Positions 32,324 through 43,537 of a stretch of 64,000 bases of DNA are shown here, piece by piece. Origin of the DNA: Microglena sp. YARC (Eukaryota; Chlorophyta; Chlorophyceae; Chlamydomonadales; Chlamydomonadaceae); the NCBI GenBank assembly GCA_022414725.1, contig CM039462.1:48397954-48461953 (forward strand), given 5' to 3'. The first letter of the stretch is position 1. Each line of letters starts with the position of its first letter. The translations under genes and the position numbers were made by a program. Below the pieces are notes generated by a model. It saw nothing but the letters and a program-made list of their open reading frames with translations, was not told the DNA's origin and ran no database searches.

Positions 32324-32869
32324 GATGGTGGTGGTGCAGGATTAGGATTTGATTGTTACATGGTGGTGTAGGACTGGATTGCTACCAGGGGTGCTCAGAA
32401 GGTCCCCCAGCTCTCCTTCTTAAGACGCAACCAATTGCATAGCCTTCTTCCTGAGGCAGAACCAACCAGCATAGCCTGCGTCCTGACCTGCAACCGACCC
32501 ATCTGCAATGCAGCCATCCCACTGAAGCTGCGACGAAACAGACCCTCCCCGTGTTGCGTAGCAGGACGCAATGGACCCGCAGACGTTATGTTTACGATGG
32601 ATGACGCAGCATCCTGAACAACCCTTGTTGTTAAGTGATGGTGCAGGATTGGGTCAGATTGTTACATGGTGGCCAAGGATTAGGATTGGGTTGGGTTGTT
32701 TCATAGTTTTTCAAGGCTGGCTGTGCAGGTGTAGGATTGGATTAGGTTGTTACATGGTTTTTCAGCCAACTTTGGGCTGCTCGCCGTCTTCCAAATCCAA
32801 GCCCCCCACCCACCCACCCACGATATTTAATAGCTAATCTTCCTCAGCCACTACGTGCCGGCTGTCTTT

Positions 32870-33420
32870 TCCCTCCTCCCCTTCTTTCCCTTCCTTCCGC
32901 CCCCCTTAGCCCTCTCCGTTGTTGTCCGAGGAGCGTGCGAACCACATATGGCCGACCCCATCTCGAATCGGAAATCAAGATGCCCACCGCTTCGCCTGTA
33001 ACCGCCGCGCTTTGGAAGCTGCTACCCTTTCTTCCCCTCCCCCCCTTCTTTCCCCTCCTCCCTCTTCTACCACTTCCTTCCGTCCCCCTCAGCCATCTCC
33101 TTTGTTGTCCGAGGAGCCTACGAACTTAAAAAGACCGATCTCATCTCAAATCGGTAATCAAGATTCCGCGGACACTTTGATCCCTTGATGGCTGGGGTGA
33201 ACGATGCATTGCTTGGAAGGTGACAGAGCCCCTCAGCCTCGAATAGGTAGCCCTCCCGCCCTGTTGTCGCGTAGGATTCATGGCTTGCTGGTCAAGGGAA
33301 ATGTAGCCCTGCTGGAAGCATCTGATCTGGCTGCCCTGCCACACTGTCAGCAGGAGTAAGCCGCATCGTTCCTCCATGAGATGTTATTGAGTGCATGTGG
33401 GCTGTGAGTGTGTAGGTGTG
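32870..33420 (+). repeat. Leader repeat preceding satellite array, copy C (dimeric)
   Basis: Two ~165-bp units (from about 32870 and 33000) are followed by GATGCATTGCTTGGAAGGTG, TAGGATTCATGGC, CTGCCACACTGTCAGC and an ATTGAGTGCATGTGGGCT junction. The order and orientation are as in copies A and B. Confidence 0.88.
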
Positions 33421-33594
33421 GGAGGGTGGGTGAGGTGTTAATGGTGTGGGGGTGATTGGGATGGTGTGTGTGGGGGGGGGGGGGGGAGGGGAAGTATTTG
33501 CATATTAAAGGAGGTTTGTATGTTTCATTTACGTAGTAGTTTAAAGGAATAATTCAGTTATTGAGAGGAGTGGGGGGGGTAGGGGGAGGGAAGG

Positions 33595-35022
33595 GGAGCT
33601 TGCATGGGATTCATGGGCATGGGCAGTGGTGGCGCAAGTGGACTGTGTCTGTGCATGTGTGTGTAGTGCATGTGGGTTGGTGTGTTTGGTCTGGAGCTTG
33701 CATGGGAATCAAGTGTGTGGGCAGTGGTGGCGTATGTGGACTGTGTATGTGTGTGTAGGGCATGTGGTTAGGTGTGTATGTTCTGGAGCTTGCATTGAAA
33801 TCATGTGCTTGGGCAGTGGTGGTGTATGTGAACTGTGGGCTTTGGCGTATGTGTAGGGCGTATGGGTTGGTGTGTTTGGTCTGGAGCTTGTATGGGAATT
33901 GTGTGCGTGGGCAGTGGTGGCGCATGTGGGCTGGATGTGCCTGTGTATGTGTTTAGGGCATGTGGATTGGTCTGTTTGGTCTGGAGCTTGTATGGGAATC
34001 AGGTGTGTGGGCAGTGGTGGCGCATGTCGACTGTGTGTGTGTGAATGTGTATAGGGCACGTGGGTTGGTGTGTTTGGTCTGGAGCTTGCATGGGAATTGT
34101 GTGCGTGGGCAGTGGTGGCGCATGTGGGCTGGATGTGCCTGTGTTTGTGTTTAGGGCATGTGGATTGGTCTGTTTGGTCTGGAGCTTGCATGGGAATTGT
34201 GTGCGTGGGCAGTGGTGGCGCATGTGGGCTGGATGTGCCTGTGTTTGTGTTTAGGGCATGTGGGTTGGTCTGTTTGGTCTGGAGCTTGCATGGGAATTGT
34301 GTGCGTGGGCAGTGGTGGCGCATGTGAACTGTGGGCATGTGTGTTTAGGAAAGGTGTGTTGGTGTGCTTTCTCTGGAGCTTGTGTGGTAACTTTGTGCGT
34401 TGGCAGTGATGGCACATGTGGACAGTTTGTGTGCGTGTGTGTATGTAGGGCATGTGTGTGTTGGTGTGTTTGGTCAGGAGCTTGCATGGGAATCATGTGT
34501 GTGGTCAGTTGTGGCTCATGTGGACTGTGTGTGTGGGCGTGCATCTGTAGGGAATATGGGTTGGTGTCTTTGGTATGGAGCTTGTATGGGAATCATGTGT
34601 GTGGGCAGTGGTGGCGCATGTGTACTGTTTGTGTGTGTGAATGTGTGTAGGGCATGTGGGTTGGTGTGTTTGGTCTGGAGCTTGCATGGGAATTGTGTGC
34701 GTGCGCAGTGGTGGCGTACGTGGAATGTGTGAGAGTGCATGTATGTGTAGGGCATGTTGGTCTTTCGATCTGTTTGTTCTTGAGCTTGCTTTGGAACCAT
34801 GTGCGCGGGCAGTGGTGGCGCATGTGGATTTGATGTGTGCGTTTGTGTATGGAATGTGGGTAGTTCTGTTTGGTCTAGAGCTTGCATGGGAATCATGTGT
34901 GTGGGCAGTGATGGCGCATGTGGACTCTGTTGGTGTGTGTGTAGGGCATGTAGGTTGGTGTGTTTTGTCTGGAGCTTGCATTGGAATCATGTGTGTGGGC
35001 AGTGGCGGCACATGTGGACTGT
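33595..35022 (+). repeat. ~100-bp satellite array, copy C
   Basis: About fourteen units. Three consecutive units near 34080-34320 are nearly identical at exactly 100-bp spacing (TGGGAATTGTGTGCGTGGGC at 34091, 34191 and 34291), showing recent local homogenisation. The array stops abruptly at GTGGACTGTAATTTCC. Confidence 0.94.
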
Positions 35023-36479
35023 AATTTCCCGCAATGAAGTTGGGTGGGGGATAAGACTTCAGACCTGCGTTGATTTAGGGCGATTAAGGGCATAGGGTAC
35101 TTCATAAATTGACCTTCAGTCTGTCTGGAAACACCACTCTCCTGGAAGAAGGGATCCTTCCCCCACCCACCCACCCACCCATCACTAGTCTCCCCTTAGT
35201 TATGGTAATTGGCGAGAAGACTCTATTACACTACATTCTTGAGTACAGAATGCATTCAGATGTAGAAGACCTACATGACGCGGGCACATTAGGGTTCAGA
35301 CTCAGGGTTCAGACTCTTCTGGATTAGGGGACAGGCTACACGAAACAATTTAATGATGATGATGATGATGATGATAGCTAGGTAGGGTAGTTAGAGTCTT
35401 AGATAGAGTGATAAATAAATCCATACATACATAGGTACGTAGTGCCTTGAGTTCCTGTCATGCCAGGGTCCAAGGGTATGAGACGTCATAGTTGCAAAAC
35501 TGACAAATAACTGAATAACTTGTGTTTAACTTGATATTTTGTTATTTTGATTACATGTTTGTGAAGGCCTTGACGAAATGATGATCATGGACCCCCCTTT
35601 CAATATGTAATACTCTCTGGGCGTCCAGGTATGAGGTCTCAAAGGGGGGGGGGGCTGAATTACTCGAGAAGGACCAGACCCTTTAGGGTGATAGTATTGG
35701 GTGGCTTGGTTACCATTTTCATTGGCATAGAAGCAACACATATCAGCATTGTACGACTTTTTCCAGTAGTTGTGACTATGGTATCTCTTTGGATTGGATG
35801 TCCTTGACCTAGTTTGGAGGACCTGTCCAGATGTTCAAAAACAGTTATCAACACCTTCAAACAATAATATCCAGTTTTCTTGCGGTTGGGAATTTGCGAA
35901 TGTCTCGACAGGATTACAAGAAACTGAACGTGCGAGTGTCTGATAACGCATGAACTGAGTTATGCTCATAGCCTAACTGGCCGACAACGAAATACCGTAG
36001 TAGACTTCGTATGGGGGAAATCTAACGTGGCAACGGAGAAAAAAAGATGGCAGACCCGGAAACGAAGACAATAAAATCAGGCGCTGGGGTCAAAGCTAAT
36101 AAACTAGGTAACTCTAATCTGAGCTCTAATCTAAAAGATGTTACAATCATTCTCAAGCTAATCAAGTATTAGATTTATCAAGCATTAACATCAAAAGCAT
36201 GTATCTTCAATTTCTGGACTATTTCTAGACTGAAATAGCCAAGAAATATCCCGCCTATTTCAGCGGTTGGGTTGACTGAACATCGCTCTCTTTCAGGAGA
36301 TAAAAACATGCAGGTGCAACGGCAATCCAATTTCTTCCAATTGGCACCCTTCCTCCCTCTACTTGGCACTATTCTATCATTCAATTGCCCCCCTTCCTTC
36401 CTCCACTTGGCACCTTTCCATTAATCAGTTGGCACCTTTCTATCGTTAAATTTGCGTCCTCCCTCCCTCTAATTGACAC
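35023..36479. other. No gene identified
   Basis: Begins with the 35050-35100 copy of the 19.1-kb repeat. Contains a (GAT)n run at 35352-35376 and ordinary AT-moderate sequence with short frames lacking splice support. Confidence 0.5.
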
Positions 36480-36611
36480 CAGGGTACTTCAAATGGCCAA
36501 ATTGCTTTAGCGCACTTTAAAACAAAAAAACTGCGCTTTGTAGCGCAAAAAACTTAAAGCGCAGAGGGGGTCCAAAAGTCAGCGCTCAAAAGCGCAAAAG
36601 CGCGCGCTTTG
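36480..36611. mobile_element. Truncated hAT-like relic with GCGC-rich body
   Basis: It starts CAGGGTACTTCAAATGG and has a body of AGCGC/GCGCT words like the complete 196-bp element at 59502, which starts CAGGGTACTACAT. The right end stops at GCGCGCTTTG beside the TSD of the next hAT element. Confidence 0.5.
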
Positions 36612-37431
36612 AATTACACCAGGGTAGTCCAAGACGCACGTCCTTGCGTCCCAGGACGCAACATGGGGAGGGCCGTTGCGTCCCAGGACGCAACATTGGC
36701 AGGGTCGGTTGCGTCCCGGATGCAGCCTCATAGATTGGTTGCGTCCGGGACGCAGGTTTTGGAAGTTGGTTGCGTCTCACTTCATTACCCTGCGTTCTCA
36801 TGCGTCCCAATGCGCCCCAGTGCGTCTGATGCGTCCGACTCGAGAGTGTCTCAGTGGGTGGTGCAGGACGCAAAGGACTCTCTCAGCCACATAATTTGAA
36901 TGGACTCGAACCTAAAAATCCCCCACATGCCCCCAGGCCCTGAGTAGATGAGCGGGGTTCAAGCAGCACCCTAGTCTGAAGCCTATAATTTTTTGATGTT
37001 ATCGATTTATTCTGGTCTGGTCGATCTCTCCCAAAATATTCGAACCGTCAAAATGCAATCTCGCAGCACGCCCAATGCTCCGACCTAGCAGCGAAGGCTG
37101 GATGAATTTTTTGTTGCCAAGCCCGCTGCTGCTGCTGCTGCTGCCGCTGCTGGGACGCATCAAGCATGGAGAAAAATTGAGACGTAGTGGGACGCAGTGG
37201 GACGCATCAAGCATGGAGAAAAATTGAGACGCAGTGGGACGCAGTGGGACGCATCAAGCTGCTGTTGCTGTGGGAGGGGGAAAGAGGAAATTTTGGGACG
37301 CAACTTTCAAACTATACTGCGTCCCAGGACGCAACCTACGAAATTGGCTGCGTCCCTGGACGCAACCTACCCATTTGGGTGCGTCCTAGGAAGCAACTCC
37401 TGGGGTCCGTTTGGACAACCCTGAATTACAC
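36612..37431. mobile_element. Non-autonomous hAT element with perfect 8-bp TSD
   Basis: CAGGGTAGTCCAA (36620-) and its inverted partner TTGGACAACCCTG (-37423) bound 804 bp. Perfect octamers AATTACAC lie at 36612-36619 and 37424-37431. The interior is packed with GACGCA/TGCGTC words, many as the palindrome TGCGTCCCAGGACGCA, at 36640-36870 and 37150-37400, with a CTG trinucleotide run between. These are probably subterminal transposase-binding sites. There is no transposase ORF. Confidence 0.9.
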
Positions 37432-37846
37432 CATGCAATATTGTACTTCGGCACTCTTTCAAGCCAAACTTAAAGGGTGCATTTTCTAATATGCACCCTA
37501 TCAAACGGTACCTCTTATTCTATGGTATATACCAGTAGCCACAGTGTAATGTGACACTGGGCACGTGTAGGCTGCGTGACCAGGCTGGGTGATTACTAGC
37601 CTGATCATGGGCAGCGTGCCAGCTAGTGCTGCCTGGCGTATCCGTCAGGCAGGCCCTCTGTAGAACCTAACCTAGGTTCTACCGTGCTACTTAATAGCTG
37701 ACCCTACCATGCATCGTTGTCGAGTACCTCTATCATTGAATACAAATACCCTTTCAAGCCCAAGAAAAGGGTGCCGATGAGGCGATAGCCCCCCATATTT
37801 GCGGTGGCTAGGTGTCCCCCGCTGCACCACTACCAGGTCACATTGC
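37432..37846. other. 3' flank of the membrane-protein gene; no separate gene
   Basis: Contains the AAAGGGTGC/GCACCCT inverted motif at about 37469-37502 and another AAAGGGTGCCGATGA at 37765. The downstream boundary of the minus-strand gene lies here; no clear poly-A signal could be fixed. Confidence 0.5.
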
Positions 37847-38066
37847 TTAAACATTGCTAGGTACCACATTCACCCGTCGCCCCGGTGCAACGGCCACACG
37901 TCTCCGGCTGTACCACCAACAGGCCCCGCCTGCTAGGAGCAACACCAGCACGCCTCCACCGACTCCAGCAGCGACAGCGACCACAGGAAATTCATCCCCA
38001 TCGTCCCCCAACGTGGAGTCCTTCACAGGAAGTGCTGGTGGTGCTGGTGGTGATGCTTCACCTAAC
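37847..38066 (-). CDS. Terminal exon: transmembrane helix and cytoplasmic tail
   Basis: A 47-base intron (38113-38067; GTGACA...GTAAACAG) joins the previous exon in phase. The product has a Pro-rich linker, then [20 protein letters not shown] as a single membrane helix, WWYSRRR as stop-transfer residues, and a ~20-residue basic tail ending NVVPSNV. The orientation implied is extracellular N-terminus, cytoplasmic C-terminus. Confidence 0.75.
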
Positions 38067-41000
38067 CTGTTTACTTTTGGTGGCCGTTTGGTTGAATTGG
38101 GTAAGGGTGTCACCGTGCCGCTTCCTTCCTTGATAGAGATTGCTCGCTGTTAACGTTGTAGAGCTGCTTGAAGGCTTGGGGGAAGGTGACGGGCGTTGCG
38201 GAGAGGAATGCATCATCGTCCACACCGCTGGCTCCTGCAAAGCTAGCCTGCGCGGTTGCCACCACAGAGCCTGCCACCACTGAGACGACCTCCACGTCAG
38301 CCTTGTCTCCTAGGCTCTCTAGCATAGCAGCCTTGACATCTTCTTTGAACTTGTCCATGTTGCCCATGACAGCTGCGTAGTCCATGTCAAAAATCACATC
38401 GAATTGGCGGACAGCAACCGCTGTTTGCTTCTTGATACCCGACTGTGCCTTGGCCAGCTGAACAAATTCTTGTTCAGCATAAAATTGCCACTGACCCAGT
38501 TTTCCGTTGGGCATGTTAGCAAGGACTGATGTCCCATTTTGTTTGTACTGTATGTCCCCAAACATAATGCATTTTTGAGGGCGCTCCTCCCGGGACCCAG
38601 TCACCCAGGTATCAGCAGGCACTTCAATATATGTGAATCCCGTGCAGTTTTCACTCAGGCCCCACTGAGCAGCACATGCCGCAGACATCTTCTTTGTGCC
38701 GACCTCAAGAATTTCTCCGACGAACTTCACGCAGGACTCTATGTCATATTTCCCAAGCACGGCCTGCGCTGTGCTGTCGGAGATGGAGCTCACGACTTCG
38801 CTCTTGTCTGCGCACAACACAGCACCCGTCCGAGGCACAGGCAGCTGCTGCAGTGCTGTAAGGCTGCTGTAGGATCGCTGGTAGCAGGTGCCGTTGAGCA
38901 CGTCTAGCACGGAGTATACTGAGAGGTCACATGAGCTCAGCAGCCGGCAGCGGCTGTGGCAATCGAGCGCAGAAAGCGCTTGGGAGGCTTGGAAGGGGCT
39001 TGTTGCGATGTCAACGCCTGTTTCCCAGTCAGCCCAGCACTGCACACTCACCTGGTTGGTTGGTCAGATGGTAGGTTAGTTGATCAGTTTGTTGGTTGGT
39101 TGGATGGTCGGTTGATTGGTTTCTTGGTTTCCCAGCCAGTCCAGCACTGCACACTAACCTGGTTGGTTGTTTGGTCGATTTTTCGGATGGTTGTTTGGTT
39201 GGTTTGTCAGTTTGTTGGTTGGTTGGATGGTTGGTCGTTCGATCAGTTGGTTGTTTCCCAACCAGTCCAGTTCTGCACGCTCACCCGGTCGGTTGACTGC
39301 ATGGCTGGTTGGTTGGTAGGTTGATTGGTCGGTTGGATGGTTGGTCGGCCGATCGGTTGGTCGGTTTCCCAGACAGTCCAGCACTGCACACCCACCTGGT
39401 CGGTTGGTCGGATGGTTTGTTGGTTTGTTTGTTGGTTGATTGATTGGACGGTTGGTTAGTTGGTTGGATTCCCCGCAAGTCTAGCACTGCACACTCACCT
39501 GGTGGGCTGGTTGGTTGTTTGGTCGATTGGCTGGTTAGTTGGTTGGTCAGTTCGTTGATTGGTTGGTTGGATGGTTGGTTTCCCAGCCGGTCTGGCACTG
39601 CACTCTCACCTGGTGGGTTGGTCGGTTGGTCGATTGGCTGGTTGGTTGGTCGATCAGTTGGTTGATTGGTTGGTTGGATGGTTGGTTTCCCAGCCAGTCC
39701 AGTCAGGGTTGATGACTACAGATTCGGTATGGATATGGTACGGTTACGGTACGGATACGGCACTGGGATTATAAGTGAGTACGGTTTGAGTACGGTACGT
39801 ATTTTTGTATCATAACATTCCCTGACCTGGAAACTGTTTGCTATTGCTAATTTGGCCTTGGTTCCATTCCAGTTGATAACATGTAGAGGACATTCCAAGA
39901 TTTTCAGTTGTATGCTGATCATGTCAAATTCGATGGCAACAAAAAGTTGTGCCACTTTGTATCATGAAACTGACTAAGCAAGAGTGTCGTGAGTGCGGAC
40001 CGTATGCATACTCAATTTCCAGGAAAACGAGTACGGTACGGATTTTAGGTGCGTACGGTCAGTACTCATCCCTAAGTGTACCTACTTTATTGTAGGAGTG
40101 GCAACGCCATTCAAACTGAATCCTCCGGTTCGCTGGTTTGTGTCGGGATACCCACCTCCTGGGGTGAAATACCTTTCACAACTACTATAAAAAGGAAAAA
40201 AGTCCAGTACTGCACACTCACCGCCACGGCCCCAGATAAGTAGGGACCGGCATATCATATGATGTTGACCAAAGGCGAGCATGATATCATATGATATCAT
40301 ACAAATGGCATCGTATGATGTTGTATATAAATGGTAACTTTAGCCTCGCCAGACTGCCGGAATCATATGATATCATATGATAACATATTGCCGTTCCCTA
40401 GGAATATATGCTACGTTCATGCCAACCAACAACTACCAAGTGCCAACCAACAACTACCAAGTGCCAACCAACAACTACCAAGTGCCAACCAACAACTACA
40501 TTTGTGCCAACCAACTGCGAAGTGCCAAGTAGTCCAGCAGTGCGCACTCACTGCAACGGCTCCAGATAACTACTTATGGTTGGTTGGTTGGTTGGTTGGT
40601 TGGTTGGATGGTTTCCCAGCCAGGTTAGCAGTGCACACTCACCGCCACGGCTCCAGATACCTGCTGCTGGTTGGTTGGTTGGTTGGTTTCCCAGCCAGGT
40701 CAGCAATGCACACTCACCGCCACGGCTCCAGATAACTGCTGATGGTTCATTGATTTGTTGGTTGGATGGTTGGTATCCCAGCAAGGTCAGCAAAGCACAC
40801 TCACCGCCACGGCTCCAGATAACTGCTGCTGGTTGGTTGGTTGGTTGGTTGGTTGGTTGGTTGGTTGGTTGGTTGGTTGGTTGGTTTCCCTGCCAGGTCA
40901 GCAATGCACACTCACCGCCACGGCTCCAGATAACTGCTGCTGGTTGGTTGGTTGGTTGGTTGGTTGGTTTCCCTGCCAGGTCAGCAATGTACACTCACCG

Positions 41001-43468
41001 CCACGGCTCCAGATAACTGCTGATGGTTGTCCATGCGCCTATAGGCCTCAATGTCGTTGGTGCATGTAGTGGCTGCATATGTGAACGGATCATCCAACGC
41101 ATCCATATCATGTTCTAGGTTGAAGAACCTGCAGCATATGCAGACAGGCAGAGGGAGCGCAAGTCAAGCGCTGTTGCTGCAAGGGGTGTAACAGCTCGGC
41201 TTCGGCTGTACTCGATTGATCGGCTCCTCCCACCAGCCAACCCACATACACACCTCTTCCCACCAGACAACCCACACACACACCTCTTCCCACCAGACAA
41301 CCCACACACACACCTCTCCCCACCATACAACCCACACACACCTCTTCCCACCAGACAACCCACACACACACCTCTTCCCACCAGACAACCCACACACACC
41401 TCTTCCCACCAGACAACCCACACACACACCTCTCCCCACCATACAACCCACACACACCTCTTCCCACGAGATAACCCACACACACACCTCCCCCCACCAG
41501 ACAACCCACACACACACCTCTCCCCACCAGACAACCCACACACACCTCTTCCCACCAGACAACCCACACACACCTCTTCCCACCAGACAACCCACACACA
41601 CACCTCTTCCCACCAGACAACCCCCACACACACCTCTCCCCACCATACAACCCACACACACCTCTTCCCACCAGACAACCCACACACACACCTCTTCCCA
41701 CCAGACAACCCCCCCACACCTCTTCCCACCAGAGAACCCACACACACACCTCTCCCCACCATACAACCCACACACACCTCTTCCCACCAGAGAACCCACA
41801 CACACACCTCTCCCCACCATACAACCCACACACACCTCTTCCCACCAGACAACCCACACACACACCTCTTCCCACCAGACAACCCCCACACACCTCTTCC
41901 CACCAGAGAACCCACACACACACCTCTCCCCACCATACAACCCACACACACCTCTTCCCACCAGATAACCCACACACACACCTCTCCCCACCAGACAACC
42001 CCCCACACACACCTCTCCCCACCATACAACCCACACACACACCTCTCCCCACCATACAACCCACACACACACCTCTCCCCACCAGCCAACCCACACACGC
42101 ATCTCTCCCCTCCAGCCAACCCACACACACACCTCTCCACTCCAGCCAACCCACACACACACCTCTCCCCTCCAGCCCCCCCCCCCCCCCACACACCTCT
42201 CCCACCAGCCAACCCACACACTCACCTCTCCCCACCAGTCAACCCCCCACCAACTCCCCCCACCCACCCACCCACCCACCCACACCTGCAATTGGTGGCC
42301 TGCAGATCTGCCGAGCTCAAGGCACGCTTGCTATTTCTGGGGGAGCAGAAGACCTCCGAGAAGAGAGCGCATGTACCAATGTTGTCCGTCAGAACAGTCC
42401 CCGACAGGGTCACGCCATTCACCGTGGAGAAAGAGATGCCCGGGTTCATCAGGTCCCATGTGGACGCCTGGTACGGGGCTTAGTCGTTCACATAGAACCA
42501 GGAGGAGGCAACGCACCCATCTCCTAAGGCCTCGCACAGATTCCAGCATTCGGTCGGACTGCTGGTCGTCCTTGTGACTTGGTTCCCTGGGTTTGCAATT
42601 TGTTGTTTCGGGACTGAGTTTATACCTTCAAAATACCTTAACAAAAAAAGATAACGCCTGGAGGGGCATGGTGTAAAGGGGACCCTCCCGTATGCCACCG
42701 CAGCTGAGGAAAGTCACCATGGGATAAATAGTAAGTCACCATGTCAGACATAGTCAGTCACCATGTCAGACATAGTCAGTCACCATGTCAGACATAGTCA
42801 GTCACCATGTCAGACATAGTCAGTCACCATGTCAGACATAGTCAGTCACCATGTCAGACATAGTAAGTCACCATGTCAGACATAGTCAGTCACCATGTCA
42901 GACATAGTCAGTCACCATGTCAGACATAGTCAGTCACCATGTCAGACATAGTAAGTCACCATGTCAGACATAGTCAGTCACCATGTCAGACATAGTCAGT
43001 CACCATGTCAGACATAGTCAGTCACCATGTCAGACATAGTCAGTCACCATGTCAGACATAGTCAGTCACCATGTCAGGCATAGTCAGTCACCATGTCAGA
43101 CGTAGTCAGTCACCATGTCAGACATAGTAAGTCACCATGTCAGACATAGTCAGTCACCATGTCAGACATAGTAGGTGTAAAATCTCTTAGAATACCTCAT
43201 AATACTGTACTTGGACATCTCGAGTCGCTTTTTGGTGGAGCTGTAAAAATGCTGAGTGAATGCATGGACATGTTTCCAAGGGAAATGACGCATGCACAAA
43301 CACCCACACACACCACCTGGGTTTGAAATTGTTGCTTTGGGACTGAGTTGTATTCATATATTCCTCCTCATCACCATCACCACCATCAACATTACTACCG
43401 CCAACTTCATCATCATCACCACCACCATCATCATCACCACCACCTTGTTATCGTTATTATCATTGTAG

Positions 43469-43537
<69 letters not shown>

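Larger units (their letters stand above)
39040..40998 (-). repeat. Intron built of splice-junction repeats and TTGG tandem repeats
   Basis: The intron holds two related sets of junction copies separated by (TTGG)n stretches. On the minus strand, six extra copies of CTGGAGCCGTGGCG/GTGAGT lie at about 40208-40920. Further copies of GTGAGTGTGCAG/TGCTGG-like sequence recur at about 39147, 39275, 39385, 39490 and 39602. A TIR element (40241-40400), a GTACGG-rich stretch and the 40.1-kb repeat also lie inside. Confidence 0.85.

Noticed and set aside
41108..42291. Minus-strand frames of ~370 codons in all three phases (Gly/Val/Cys/Trp-rich)
   Set aside because: They are translations of a 28-bp minisatellite with no stop in any phase; canonical exons flank the array, placing it in an intron.
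42723..43170. CRISPR array
   Set aside because: The 22-bp units are contiguous with no unique spacers, and the genome is eukaryotic.
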